A DNA stretch of 64,000 nt from Fen-1258 sp964449775 (lineage in GTDB: Bacteria > Bacteroidota > Ignavibacteria > Ignavibacteriales > Melioribacteraceae): the NCBI GenBank assembly GCA_964449775.1, contig CAYVBQ010000010.1, positions 1 to 64,000 on the forward strand, read 5' to 3'. Position 1 is the stretch's first letter. Each line of letters starts with the position of its first letter. Below the pieces are notes generated by a model. That model worked only from the letters and a program-made list of their open reading frames with translations. It searched no databases and had not been told where the DNA came from. Shown one piece after another: positions 53,076-62,388 of this stretch. The position numbers and the translations under genes were made by a program.

Positions 53076-53549
53076 TTATTTCACCTCGCTAAGAATTTGA
53101 ACAGCTTTTTCCGGTGTAACTTTTGGATAAACTCTTTCATTAATCAATACAGCCGGACCTTGATCGCACATACCAAGACAGTTTACATACTCGAGAGTAA
53201 ATTTGTTATCCTTGGTCGTTTCTCCGAATTTTATTCCGAGTTCTCTTTCAAGCGCTTTAGCAATACCAGTTTTTCCAGCCATATCACAGGTGATTGTTTG
53301 ACACAAACGAACAATGTTTCGTCCCTTCGGATTTGTATTTAGAAAGGAATAGAATGTTATTACACTGTAAACTTCAACAGGATGGATATCAAGCAAACGA
53401 GCAACTTCTTGCTGGGCGAAATCAGGAATATACTTGTGTTTTCTCTGTATATCCTGAAGTATTGGAAGGAGCGATGAACGAGACTTACCATATTCTTCAA
53501 CAAGCTGTTCAATTTCTTCAGTCATTGCATTTTTTTCTAAAACTAACAT
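53076..53549 (-). CDS. hndA: NuoE-like 2Fe-2S subunit (first copy)
   Basis: A 157-residue thioredoxin-like ferredoxin. The four ligands are in CQTITCD and NCLGMCDQGP. A helical N-terminal part (EEIEQLVEEYGKSRSSLLPI) is present. The ATG has GGAGGAGA 7 bases upstream. It shares a base with the end of the receiver gene. It should pass electrons between the NuoF-like and hydrogenase subunits. Confidence 0.93.
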   Translation of the reverse strand: MLVLEKNAMTEEIEQLVEEYGKSRSSLLPILQDIQRKHKYIPDFAQQEVARLLDIHPVEVYSVITFYSFLNTNPKGRNIVRLCQTITCDMAGKTGIAKALERELGIKFGETTKDNKFTLEYVNCLGMCDQGPAVLINERVYPKVTPEKAVQILSEVK

Positions 53550-53944
53550 TAGCGTTTCTCCTCCACTTTGTGCAACAATGCTTCAACTTTTTTAACAAGC
53601 TCGTCAGGTGAAATCGGTTTTTCAACAAAATCATCAACAGGTACCATTTCGCTTTTCCCGTAATCCAAACCGATTGCCTTTGAAACTGAAGTGTACATCA
53701 AGATTGGTGTTGTAATTTTTTCTTTTCGAAATTTTTGTGCAAGGAAAAATCCATCATCCGGTTCATCCATCATAACATCAAGAATAATCAAATCCGGTTT
53801 CTTCTCTTTTACGATTTTGTATCCGTCAGAAGGATTATTGGCAGTTATTACATTATATCCTTTAGACTTCAAAACTAAACTGCTCGCATCAAGAATATCC
53901 GGATCATCATCAATTATTGCTACTAGTACCATGCTACTCTCCAT
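53549..53944 (-). CDS. single-domain response regulator in the hydrogenase cluster
   Basis: A 131-residue receiver domain with no output domain. The acidic pair is in IIDDDPDILDA, the phosphorylation site is in LIILDVMMDEP, and the Lys is in FVEKPIS. It lies between the broken kinase-ATPase remnant and the first NuoE-like gene, so it probably once formed a signalling pair within the cluster. It may act by protein contact. Confidence 0.9.
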   Translation of the reverse strand: MESSMVLVAIIDDDPDILDASSLVLKSKGYNVITANNPSDGYKIVKEKKPDLIILDVMMDEPDDGFFLAQKFRKEKITTPILMYTSVSKAIGLDYGKSEMVPVDDFVEKPISPDELVKKVEALLHKVEEKR

Positions 53945-53947
53945 TTG

Positions 53948-54151
53948 TTAATTAGTATTTATTGGTAAGTTAATTATGAATGTCGTTCCACTACCATATT
54001 CTGATTCTTCTTGTGGGATTTTTCCATTATCCTTTATCTGAATAGACTGGATTAAAATAGTTGTTTTCACTTCGAAGAAAAAGAGAACTTTTTTAAATTG
54101 TGCTCCAAAAATTAGATTTCTCAAAAGAAAAACTGGCTCTGCCAAATGCAT
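53948..54151 (-). pseudogene. C-terminal stump of a histidine kinase-type ATPase domain
   Basis: The last 35 residues read IQIKDNGKIPQEESEYGSGT followed by TFIINLPINTN, matching the G1 (DNGxG) and final (GSGTxFxxxLP) segments of a histidine-kinase ATPase domain. The spacing between them is far too short, and the upstream part of the frame is not recognisable. The normal N-box is absent. It sits where clostridial hydrogenase clusters often carry a full HATPase gene. Confidence 0.6.
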
Positions 54152-54212
54152 TCCTTAGGGAGAAATAATAGTTCATTTATTAAGCAATAATTTTTTTCAA
54201 TAAAACTTTTCA

Positions 54213-54701
54213 TTAAAAATTCGCCGTTTGTTCAATTTTGCTTTTCATTGTATCCGTTTTCCGATACTTCGCCAATATCTTAGGAATTTCCTTGATCACT
54301 GCTCTTCCACAATAATCTTCATTAATATTTATTACGGGAGCTATGCTGCACGCGCCAATACACGCTACAGTCTCAAGCGTAAAAACTTTATCGCGCGTTG
54401 TTTGTCCAGCTTTTATTCCTAGTTCACTTTCGAGGGCAGTAAGAATATTAGCTGAATTTTTGACATGACAAGCTGTTCCTCTACAAACTCGAATTATGTT
54501 TTTACCAAGCGGGGTCAACCGGAATTGATTATAGAAGGTAGTAACTCCGTACACCGTACTAAGAGGTATATTTACATACTTTGCAATAGTACGAAGATCT
54601 TCTTCAGGTAAATATCCATATACTTCCTGAACTTCTTGCAGCAATGCGATTAAATTACTTCTATCTTTGGGCAGGTAATTTTCTAAAATTTTTATCTGCA
54701 T
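54213..54701 (-). CDS. NuoE-like 2Fe-2S subunit (second copy)
   Basis: A 162-residue paralogue of the first NuoE-like protein with ligands in CRGTACHVKNS and CIGACSIAP. It begins MQIKILENYLPKDRSNLIAL and has GAGAG before the ATG. Two NuoE-like subunits with one NuoF and one hydrogenase subunit is more than the usual trimer needs; the second may form an alternative electron-input arm or a sensory subunit. It is the first gene of the cluster. Confidence 0.9.
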   Translation of the reverse strand: MQIKILENYLPKDRSNLIALLQEVQEVYGYLPEEDLRTIAKYVNIPLSTVYGVTTFYNQFRLTPLGKNIIRVCRGTACHVKNSANILTALESELGIKAGQTTRDKVFTLETVACIGACSIAPVININEDYCGRAVIKEIPKILAKYRKTDTMKSKIEQTANF

Positions 54702-54952
54702 TATTCTCTCACTAATTATTCCAACTTTGCTATGCCTCTTTTCATATTATATGCCAATGATAGGACATATTAATGCTCTAATTTCTTTGAAAAACGAAGT
54801 TTTTAGAGATACAATCAGGATTTATTTCCTAAGTATGAGAATGAATTTCTTTTATCTTGAAATGAATTAATAAGCTATAGAGAGATCTCGATTATTTTGG
54901 AATAAAACCGAGATAATATTATAGAAGTAGAATTTTGATCATCGAAAAGAAT

Positions 54953-55051
54953 GAGTCTCCTCTAAAAAGGTATTTATGCCAAAAATAAGTTTTGAAATTT
55001 TACCATATTCCAACATCAAAATTATAAAATAGACCTTTTTAGATACGCCTC
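54953..55051. mobile_element. 99-bp inverted-repeat element, GAGGCG family, copy 2
   Basis: It is the reverse orientation of the copy at 39379-39476: on the minus strand it opens GAGGCGTATCTAAAAAGGTC and closes ACCTTTTTAGAGGAGACTC. The first 24 bases are identical in both copies, while the interiors differ. The flanks AAGAAT (54947-54952) and ATGAAT (55052-55057) match at 5 of 6 positions. It lies in the 369-bp gap between purE and the hydrogenase cluster, which otherwise shows no gene. Confidence 0.78.
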
Positions 55052-55070
55052 ATGAATATTTAGGTAGTAA

Positions 55071-55571
55071 TCATTTAAGAGTCTTTTGAAGGTTCTTATT
55101 TTTTTTTAAGACATCTCTTTCCATTCTCTTTTTATATTGAAATAGTTTCTCAGAAAGATCAGAATTAGATAATGCCAAAATCTGAATGGACAACAAAGCT
55201 GCATTACTAGCGCCATCAACAGCTACTGTTGCTACAGGTACTCCTAATGGCATTTGGACGATTGAAAGGAGTGAATCTAAACCTTTCAGAATTTTTGTTT
55301 GAACCGGAACACCAATGACAGGTAATGAGGTAAATGCTGCTGTCATACCTGGTAAATGAGCAGCCCCACCTGCACCTGCTATTATAACTTTTAATCCCCT
55401 CTTAACTGCACTCTCGGCATATTTTTTCATTTTTGCAGGAGTTCTATGAGCAGAAACAATATGCACTTCATATTCAACATTAAACTCTTTGCACACCTCA
55501 ACTGCTTTTTCCATCACGGGATAATCCGAATCGCTTCCCATGATTATTCCAATTAAAGGTTTCTTTGCCAT
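55071..55571 (-). CDS. purE: 5-(carboxyamino)imidazole ribonucleotide mutase
   Basis: Class I PurE of 166 residues. Motifs are MGSDSDYPVMEKA, HIVSAHRTPAKM and AGAGGAAHLPGM. It follows purK by 7 bp, and together they form the bacterial two-step route to CAIR in purine synthesis. A GAGGCG-family element starts about 20 bp beyond its stop. Confidence 0.96.
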   Translation of the reverse strand: MAKKPLIGIIMGSDSDYPVMEKAVEVCKEFNVEYEVHIVSAHRTPAKMKKYAESAVKRGLKVIIAGAGGAAHLPGMTAAFTSLPVIGVPVQTKILKGLDSLLSIVQMPLGVPVATVAVDGASNAALLSIQILALSNSDLSEKLFQYKKRMERDVLKKNKNLQKTLK

Positions 55572-55578
55572 AATTCAC

Positions 55579-56721
55579 CTAGTAGATTAATTTTTGTTCA
55601 GCTTTTTTAGCACGGTTAATTAGATCATCTAAATCTTCACCAACAAATGTAATGTGTCCTAACTTTCTTCCATTTCTGCTCTCACTCTTTCCATATAAAT
55701 GAACATGAGCATCTTCAACTTTCAAAACATCTTTTAGATTATTAGGCTCTGGTAGACCATTTGTCTTTCCCAATAAATTAATCATAACTGCATAAGGCTT
55801 TACCATTTTTGTAGAACCTAAAGGCAAACCAAATACGGCTCTAACATGATTTTCAAATTGAGAGGTATAACAAGCTTCAATTGTATAGTGCCCGCTGTTG
55901 TGAGGCCTTGGCGCCATTTCATTTACTAGAACTTTTCCATCATCGGTTAAAAACATTTCGATTCCATAAATGCCGATACCATCTACAGTTTTGACACATT
56001 TTACCGCTATCTCATCCGCTTCTTTTTTAATTTCCTCTTTAATTTGCGCCGGAGCTAAAACTAAATGGCATACGTGATTCTTCTGAATTGTTTCAACAAC
56101 GGGATAAACAGCAGTTTCCTTTTTGGTTCTAACAACCATCACGGCAAGTTCTTTTGTAAAGTTTACAAATTCTTCAGCAAGCAATGCGATGTGACGTGTG
56201 CTTAATTTCTTCAATGCATCATGGAATTCAGCCACATTTTCAACCAATGCATTCCCGTAACCATCATAACCCAGCTTTCTGGATTTAACTATGAATTTGC
56301 TTCCTAAAACTTTTGAGAGACTCTCATAAGTACTGTTTGTTTTCACTTCTAAAAACTTAGGTACAGGAATTCTTTTTTTTTCTAAAGATTTCTTTTGAAG
56401 AAACTTATCCTGTATTAATGAGATTGTTTTTGGCGAAGGTAATACCTGAACTCCAAATTCTTCTACCTGTTCCAGATAATGATGATCAATAAACTCATTT
56501 TCCAAAGTAACAATATCGCATTCGGCAGAAAATTTTTTTAGAATTGATTTATCTTCTACCCATCCGACAAATTCTTTATGAGTTAACTGACCTGCCGGAG
56601 AATTCTTTTGTTTCTCTAAAATTGCAACATCAAATCCAAGTTTATATGCTTGATATGCCGACATTCTTGCAAGCTGCCCGCCGCCTAATATCCCAACACA
56701 TTTTCTATTCTTTGAAGTCAT
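55579..56721 (-). CDS. purK: 5-(carboxyamino)imidazole ribonucleotide synthase
   Basis: ATP-grasp enzyme of 380 residues making N5-CAIR from AIR, bicarbonate and ATP. It begins with VGILGGGQLARMSAYQA. The ATP-grasp core contains FIVKSRKLGYDGYGNALV, LLAEEFVNFTKELAVMVVR and VNEMAPRPHNSGHYT. It is the first gene of the purK-purE unit. Confidence 0.95.
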   Translation of the reverse strand: MTSKNRKCVGILGGGQLARMSAYQAYKLGFDVAILEKQKNSPAGQLTHKEFVGWVEDKSILKKFSAECDIVTLENEFIDHHYLEQVEEFGVQVLPSPKTISLIQDKFLQKKSLEKKRIPVPKFLEVKTNSTYESLSKVLGSKFIVKSRKLGYDGYGNALVENVAEFHDALKKLSTRHIALLAEEFVNFTKELAVMVVRTKKETAVYPVVETIQKNHVCHLVLAPAQIKEEIKKEADEIAVKCVKTVDGIGIYGIEMFLTDDGKVLVNEMAPRPHNSGHYTIEACYTSQFENHVRAVFGLPLGSTKMVKPYAVMINLLGKTNGLPEPNNLKDVLKVEDAHVHLYGKSESRNGRKLGHITFVGEDLDDLINRAKKAEQKLIY

Positions 56722-56841
56722 ATTCTTATTTGATTTTGATACGTGGAAAATAAATGCTCAAGAGTTAAAAACCAATTTAAATCAGTTTTTAACCTGTTAA
56801 TATTACTATAAATCGATGGTCTTATTCAAAAAAGATAGGAA

Positions 56842-56877
56842 CAAAAAAAGCGGAATCATTACCACTCATTCCGCTTT
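56842..56877 (-). terminator. intrinsic terminator of the GIN-domain lipoprotein gene
   Basis: On the minus strand AAAGCGGAAT and ATTCCGCTTT form a 10-bp stem, followed by TTTT. It begins about 20 bases after the stop codon. Confidence 0.88.
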
Positions 56878-56895
56878 AGTGAAAAATCATAAAAA

Positions 56896-57543
56896 CTATT
56901 TTCTTGTAATTGAACCTACGCCGGATATATTCGTTTTAGTTTTCTCCGGGTTTCCATAATAATTTATGGAGCCAACACCCGATACAGACGCATCCAAATA
57001 TTTTGTTGCATAAACATCCGCACTTGCCGCACCACTTACTGAGATTCTAACTTCGCTTGCTTTCAAATATCTCGAATCAATATTTCCTGCACCGGAAAGC
57101 TCGATACGAAGTTTCTCAACTTCCCCTTTTAAATCAACATTGCCCGCCCCGCTTAACTCTATATTGAATTCTGCCCCGGAAATATCTTCAACCTCAACAT
57201 TATTAGCACCAGAAATTTCTAAATCTGAAAGAGATGGTGTGGTAATCTCAATTCTAATTTCTTTGCGAGGAGAAATATTCTTTTTAGTCTCTATTACAAG
57301 AGTGTTTCCTTTTACAGTTGTCCGAATATAACCGAGTAAATTTTCTTCGGCGGATATTCTAACCGATGTTGCTGGTCCAACCTTAACATGAATCGAAAAC
57401 GCGCCGCCAGCTTCTATTTTTCGAAACTCAGTGACTTTACGTAATTCATCCCGCATTCTGCCATTACCACGCACTCCCCAAAAACCACAGCCTGTTAAAA
57501 CAAACCCGATCAATAATGCAAATAAGATTAACTTGGTTTTCAT
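56896..57543 (-). CDS. GIN-domain (DUF2807) lipoprotein
   Basis: A 215-residue exported protein. The signal peptide ends in the lipobox LTGC (FALLIGFVLTGCGF), so it is probably a lipoprotein. The rest is a repetitive beta-helix-like GIN domain with repeated SGAGNVDLKG, SGAGNIDSR, SGAASADV and SGVGSINYYG units. GGAGG ends 5 bases before the ATG at 57543, which settles the start. Function is unknown; such proteins are common in Bacteroidetes envelopes. Confidence 0.88.
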   Translation of the reverse strand: MKTKLILFALLIGFVLTGCGFWGVRGNGRMRDELRKVTEFRKIEAGGAFSIHVKVGPATSVRISAEENLLGYIRTTVKGNTLVIETKKNISPRKEIRIEITTPSLSDLEISGANNVEVEDISGAEFNIELSGAGNVDLKGEVEKLRIELSGAGNIDSRYLKASEVRISVSGAASADVYATKYLDASVSGVGSINYYGNPEKTKTNISGVGSITRK

Positions 57544-57699
57544 AAATACCTCCAACTTTGTTTAATTAGACGCCTTTAATCCGATTTGGTTCTGAAAAAA
57601 TAAAATCTATTGACGGAATGATTTCAGTAAATCAGTTTAAGTTATTATATTAACTTTACAAAAATAATAATAACATTTTAATAATCTATTTGGAATAGA

Positions 57700-60600
57700 T
57701 TGCTCGACGAAGAACTAAATACTTTGCAATCAGAAGCTTACGATCATTTATGGAATGGTAGATTTCGCCTTGCATTAAATTGCGCGGAAAAGGTTTATCA
57801 GTCTCGACCGGATGACAGTGAAGCAGCCATTTGTTATGCATGGGCTTTGTTGGAAAATGGTAATCCTATGAAAGCTATGGACTATGCAAACCTATCAGTT
57901 GAATTAAAAGGAGATTCGATCAAGGCACGTGTGTATCGAGCTTATCTTCTTTATAGGATGAGTATTTTTGAAGGGGCTATTGCAGATACCGACCAGTCAA
58001 TTGATAAACAAAAAGAAATTCTTGCGTGGACGTATCTAAACCGTTCAAAATCTTTTGCTGGACTTCAAAAATTTGAAGAAGCCGGAAGTGCAATTGAGCT
58101 TGCGTTAATTATAGATAATGGAAAAAATCCTTCATGGAAAGAGATGCGCGAGTGGCTGAATCTGGCAAATCAAATTTATACCGGAAAGAAACAGATCAGT
58201 TCAAAGAATATTCACGGAATTTTAGAAACCGCAAATAAAGCTATTAAAGCAAAAGAATATTGGTTTTCTCTTTTTTGCGCCCGAAAAGTTTTGGAAAAAA
58301 TTAAGAGCGAAGAGGCGGAACTGGTTGAACTCGAATCTATGCTTTATCTATTTCAACTTAAGCCTGCTTTAAAAAAAGCTGAATCTTTGATAAATAAGTT
58401 TAGGAAGAATGAAAGATTCAACAGTATCCACAATGCACTTAAAAAATTCTCTCAGCTGGAACAAGAGTATGATATACATACCGAACCTCTGCAAAAATCC
58501 ACTAGAGAGCTTGCAAGATCATCCACAACTGTTTCTGATGCTCCCTATAAAACTGATTCTATCCACTACCCGAACGAATTTGTTGAGATCAATTCATTAA
58601 AACTGTATGACGCAATTGAGGAATCTAGAACCGGCTCACGTAAATACCTTAAAGGATTTGGAAAATCCGTTCGCAAAGTTGCTGCTGAAATCATTTTCAA
58701 TAATCCGTTCTTCAAAGACGCAGATAAAATTTTTAGTTGCTCAGTAGTTTGGTATTTAAACGATTTTGAGATTGGGCGAAATGATTTTCAGATGAATGTC
58801 CGTAGTGATTGGGACTCTGTAATTTTTGTCCAAACTTTGGGTTCAGAAAACTCTGATTTTATGAAATCCGGGCAAGCTCGTTTCGAATTCTACGTCAACA
58901 ATTTCAAATGCGGCGAGAAATATTTTGGTATTGGTAGCCATACTATTTTGGAGACTGATGAAAAGCGAATTACACCTCAAATTAAGACTGACCAGAAACA
59001 ACCGGAACAACAATCGACTAAGATTCGACAACCAAGAACTACAAAATCTTTGAAAGAACTTCTCGAAGAATTGGATAGCTTCACCGGACTTGATAGTATA
59101 AAAGAAGCAGTAAAAAGTTTTGTTTCTTATCTGGAATTTTTGAAAGACCGAAAGCGTCTTGGTTTAAAAGCCGAAGATAAAATTGCAATTAATGCTGTTT
59201 TTCTTGGAAACCCGGGCACCGGTAAAACAACTGTTGCACGCATGCTCGGAGATATTTTTTTCGCAATGGGAATTCTTCCGAACGGACACGTGGTTGAAGT
59301 TGACCGCTCTGCTCTGGTTGGACAATATATTGGTGAAACCGCTCAAAAGACAGAAAAAGTAATTAGTGACTCCATAGGGGGAGTTCTTTTTGTTGACGAG
59401 GCTTACACTCTGATAAAAAAAGGCGGAGGACAGGATTTCGGACAAGAAGCGATTGATATTCTTTTGAAAAGAATGGAAGATCGCAAAGGCGAATTTGTTG
59501 TAATTGCAGCAGGTTACCCTGAAGAGATGGAATCTTTTCTGAATTCTAATCCAGGCTTGAAATCTCGTTTCACTCAAACTTTTGTATTCGAAGATTATTC
59601 TCCCGATGAATTAATAATTATTTTCAAACAATTGTTGAAGAGAGAAGATTATGCAATAACTTCTCAAGCAGAAGAATTATTGAAGAAAGAATTTATTTCT
59701 CTTTATAGAGGTAGAGACAAAACTTTTGGGAATGCCCGACTTGCTCGAAAATTATTCGATGAAGCAAAACGAAATCTAAGTAAATTTTGTTTAGCTCTTC
59801 CCGAAGAAAAAAGAACAAAAGAATTGATCACTACTTTTACCGAAGAAGTGATCAAAGCAACTCTCACGAGAAGGACTTCCCAAGCAGTCATATTACCAAT
59901 TAATGAAGAAGCATTGAATGAAGCTTTAAAAGAATTGAATAGCTTAGTTGGATTAGATAATCTAAAAAAAGAAGTTAACGATATGGTGAAACTTGCCCGC
60001 TACTTTAACGAGCAGGGCGAAGACATTAAAAAAGTTTTTAACGAACACATTCTTTTTCTCGGAAATCCCGGTACGGGCAAGACAACCGTTGCAAGAATTT
60101 TTGGACGTATTTATTCTGCGCTTGCAATATTATCCAAGGGACACATTGTAGAAACCGATAGACAAGGATTAGTTGCCGGGTATGTTGGTCAGACCGCAGA
60201 AAAAACTACTGTTATGATCGACAAATCACTTGGCGGAATGTTGTTTATTGATGAGGCTTACGCTCTAGTGAAATCAAATGACTCAGGGAGTGATTTCGGA
60301 AAAGAAGCAATAGATATTTTGTTGAAACGAATGGAAGATGATCGTGGCAAATTTATTGTGATTTCCGCTGGTTACACAGATGAAATGCTTCGTTTCGTTG
60401 CTAGTAATCCGGGAATTCAATCGCGCTTTAGTAAATCATTTACTTTTGAAGACTACTCTTCCTCTGAATTACTTGAGATAGCGCATAGATCTTTAAATCG
60501 TGAAAAGAAAAAAATATCTAAAGAAGCTGAAGATAGGTTAAAAAAACATTTCGAAGAGCTTTATAAGAACCGTGATAAAAAATTCGGTAACGCACGTATC

Positions 60601-61581
60601 GTTCGAAATATTTTGGATTCAGTAAAACAAAAAATGCTTTTGCGACTTTCAGATATTCCTATTGAAGAGCGGAATGAGGATGTTCTCAACACAGTTGAAC
60701 TGATAGATATTAACGAAGTCCTAAATCGTGACGTTGAAGCGAAACAATTTGATGTTCAAGGCGACCCGCTCAAATTACAAGAATACATTGATGAGTTGAA
60801 TAAACTCATCGGATTAGAAAATGTTAAACAAGATATTTATAAACTAATCAGCTTTGCCAAGATATCACAACTTAAAAAAGAACGTGGATTACATTCTGTA
60901 GAACGTAATTTGCATTCTATCTTCATCGGCAATCCGGGAACCGGTAAGAAATCAGTTGCCAAACTTATGAGCAAAATATTTAAAGAGTTAGGGATTCTTC
61001 AAAAAGGTCATATTGTTGAAGTTGACCGTTCGGATTTGGTTGCAGGATATCAAGACCAGACAGGCATAAAGACTGATAAAATAATTCAACAAGCACTTGA
61101 AGGAACTCTTCTTGTAAATGATGCGCATAATTTATTTTTTGAAGAGAATACATTTGGACAAGAAGCGATTGAAATTATTTTGAAAAGAATGCAGGACTAT
61201 AAAGGGAAAATATTTGTTATTCTTGCCGGCTCAAACGAAGAGATGAAAAACGTGCTTAAAAATAATTCAGGATTATCCACTTATTTTCCTAATATATTTT
61301 ATTTTGAAGATTATTCTCCTATGCAGCTTCTTTGCATCGTGGCCGATATTGCAGAAAAGAACGGCTACACTCTCGATGAAGGAGCTCTTCAGGAATTATT
61401 GGATAAATTTGAACATCACAACACCTTGATAGAGAAAAAATATCAGAATGGTATTCTTGCTAAAAATATTCTCTACTCTGCAATCACAAATCAAGAAGAG
61501 AGAATATTCAATATTTATGAACAAGAAGATGTTGATTTGAAAACCATCATTCTGGAAGATGTTCAAAGAATTAAAAGTTAA
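57700..61581 (+). CDS. TPR protein with three CbbX/SpoVK-type AAA+ domains, the third degenerate
   Basis: A 1293-residue cytoplasmic protein, TTG start. Residues about 1-260 are TPR-like helices. Residues about 290-430 form an unassigned, strand-rich domain (SCSVVWYLNDFEIG). Three CbbX/SpoVK-like AAA+ domains follow. Domain 1 has GNPGTGKTT (503-511) and VDEA (Asp566, Glu567). Domain 2 has the same Walker A (788-796) and IDEA (Asp851, Glu852). Both keep the NPGLKSRF or NPGIQSRF arginine-finger segment. Domain 3 has GNPGTGKKS (1077-1085), VNDAH at the Walker B site (Asn1140, Asp1141 instead of Asp-Glu), and NSGLSTYF without the Arg. Domain 3 is therefore probably inactive. Inference: a remodelling machine that recruits targets through the TPR part. 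It is followed 24 bp later by an ABC transporter gene. Confidence 0.92.
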   Translation: MLDEELNTLQSEAYDHLWNGRFRLALNCAEKVYQSRPDDSEAAICYAWALLENGNPMKAMDYANLSVELKGDSIKARVYRAYLLYRMSIFEGAIADTDQSIDKQKEILAWTYLNRSKSFAGLQKFEEAGSAIELALIIDNGKNPSWKEMREWLNLANQIYTGKKQISSKNIHGILETANKAIKAKEYWFSLFCARKVLEKIKSEEAELVELESMLYLFQLKPALKKAESLINKFRKNERFNSIHNALKKFSQLEQEYDIHTEPLQKSTRELARSSTTVSDAPYKTDSIHYPNEFVEINSLKLYDAIEESRTGSRKYLKGFGKSVRKVAAEIIFNNPFFKDADKIFSCSVVWYLNDFEIGRNDFQMNVRSDWDSVIFVQTLGSENSDFMKSGQARFEFYVNNFKCGEKYFGIGSHTILETDEKRITPQIKTDQKQPEQQSTKIRQPRTTKSLKELLEELDSFTGLDSIKEAVKSFVSYLEFLKDRKRLGLKAEDKIAINAVFLGNPGTGKTTVARMLGDIFFAMGILPNGHVVEVDRSALVGQYIGETAQKTEKVISDSIGGVLFVDEAYTLIKKGGGQDFGQEAIDILLKRMEDRKGEFVVIAAGYPEEMESFLNSNPGLKSRFTQTFVFEDYSPDELIIIFKQLLKREDYAITSQAEELLKKEFISLYRGRDKTFGNARLARKLFDEAKRNLSKFCLALPEEKRTKELITTFTEEVIKATLTRRTSQAVILPINEEALNEALKELNSLVGLDNLKKEVNDMVKLARYFNEQGEDIKKVFNEHILFLGNPGTGKTTVARIFGRIYSALAILSKGHIVETDRQGLVAGYVGQTAEKTTVMIDKSLGGMLFIDEAYALVKSNDSGSDFGKEAIDILLKRMEDDRGKFIVISAGYTDEMLRFVASNPGIQSRFSKSFTFEDYSSSELLEIAHRSLNREKKKISKEAEDRLKKHFEELYKNRDKKFGNARIVRNILDSVKQKMLLRLSDIPIEERNEDVLNTVELIDINEVLNRDVEAKQFDVQGDPLKLQEYIDELNKLIGLENVKQDIYKLISFAKISQLKKERGLHSVERNLHSIFIGNPGTGKKSVAKLMSKIFKELGILQKGHIVEVDRSDLVAGYQDQTGIKTDKIIQQALEGTLLVNDAHNLFFEENTFGQEAIEIILKRMQDYKGKIFVILAGSNEEMKNVLKNNSGLSTYFPNIFYFEDYSPMQLLCIVADIAEKNGYTLDEGALQELLDKFEHHNTLIEKKYQNGILAKNILYSAITNQEERIFNIYEQEDVDLKTIILEDVQRIKS

Positions 61582-61605
61582 CTCACCATTATATCCCAAT
61601 GCTTT

Positions 61606-62331
61606 ATGCTAGAATTAATAGATCTCGGTAAAAAATTTGGGAACTTCACAGCTGTAAATAAAATCAACTTAAAGGTTGGCAAAGGTGAGTTGTTTGGATT
61701 TCTTGGACCGAATGGCGCCGGTAAAACAACCACAATGAAGATGATTGCCGGTCTTCTATCTCCATCTAATGGAAATATTTTACTAGATAATGCGGATGTC
61801 TGGAAGAATCCAATCGAATCAAAAATGAAAATTGGATACATACCGGATCAACCTTTCCTTTATGATAAACTATCAGGTCGTGAATTTCTTTATTTCAGTG
61901 GCGGATTATATAATCTCTCTAAAAATATAATCAGTGAAAAAATTAACGAGCTGATTGAACAGTTAAAGATTGGTAGTTGGATTGACAAACGAACTGAAGA
62001 ATATTCACAAGGGATGAGACAGCGAATTGTAATAGCATCGGCTTTATTACATAAGCCGGAATTTCTAATAGTAGATGAACCCATGATTGGCTTAGATCCT
62101 CAAAGTGCGTTCGATGTTAAAAACTTATTCAGGGCTAAAATAAAAAGCGGAACTACCATATTCATGTCAACACATAGCTTAAATGTTGTAGATGAGATTT
62201 GTACACACGTTGCAATAATCAACAAAGGCAATATAATATACCAAGATACAATTGAAGTTCTCGATAGAATGAAACTAAGTCAGAATCACAATCTTGAGGA
62301 TCTCTTCATACAGCTTACAAATGAAGAGTGA
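61606..62331 (+). CDS. ABC transporter ATP-binding protein
   Basis: A 241-residue ATPase with Walker A GPNGAGKTTTMKMIAG, signature YSQGMRQRIVIA, Walker B FLIVDEPMIGLDP and the switch His in STHSLNV. It is of the ABC-2/export class. Its membrane partner is the next gene, 57 bp downstream. The substrate is unknown. Confidence 0.94.
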   Translation: MLELIDLGKKFGNFTAVNKINLKVGKGELFGFLGPNGAGKTTTMKMIAGLLSPSNGNILLDNADVWKNPIESKMKIGYIPDQPFLYDKLSGREFLYFSGGLYNLSKNIISEKINELIEQLKIGSWIDKRTEEYSQGMRQRIVIASALLHKPEFLIVDEPMIGLDPQSAFDVKNLFRAKIKSGTTIFMSTHSLNVVDEICTHVAIINKGNIIYQDTIEVLDRMKLSQNHNLEDLFIQLTNEE

Positions 62332-62388
62332 AGAATGAAGAATGTAGAATGATGAACGAAGAGTGATGAACGAAGAGCGTAGAGTAAA
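62320..62388 (+). repeat. degenerate GAAGA/GAATGA repeat between the two ABC genes
   Basis: GAAGAGTGAAGAATGAAGAA and similar words (GTAGAATGATGAACGAAGAG, GTGATGAACGAAGAGCG) repeat imperfectly from the last codons of the ATPase gene to the start of the permease gene. The purine-rich units may also serve as ribosome binding sequence for the permease. Confidence 0.6.
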
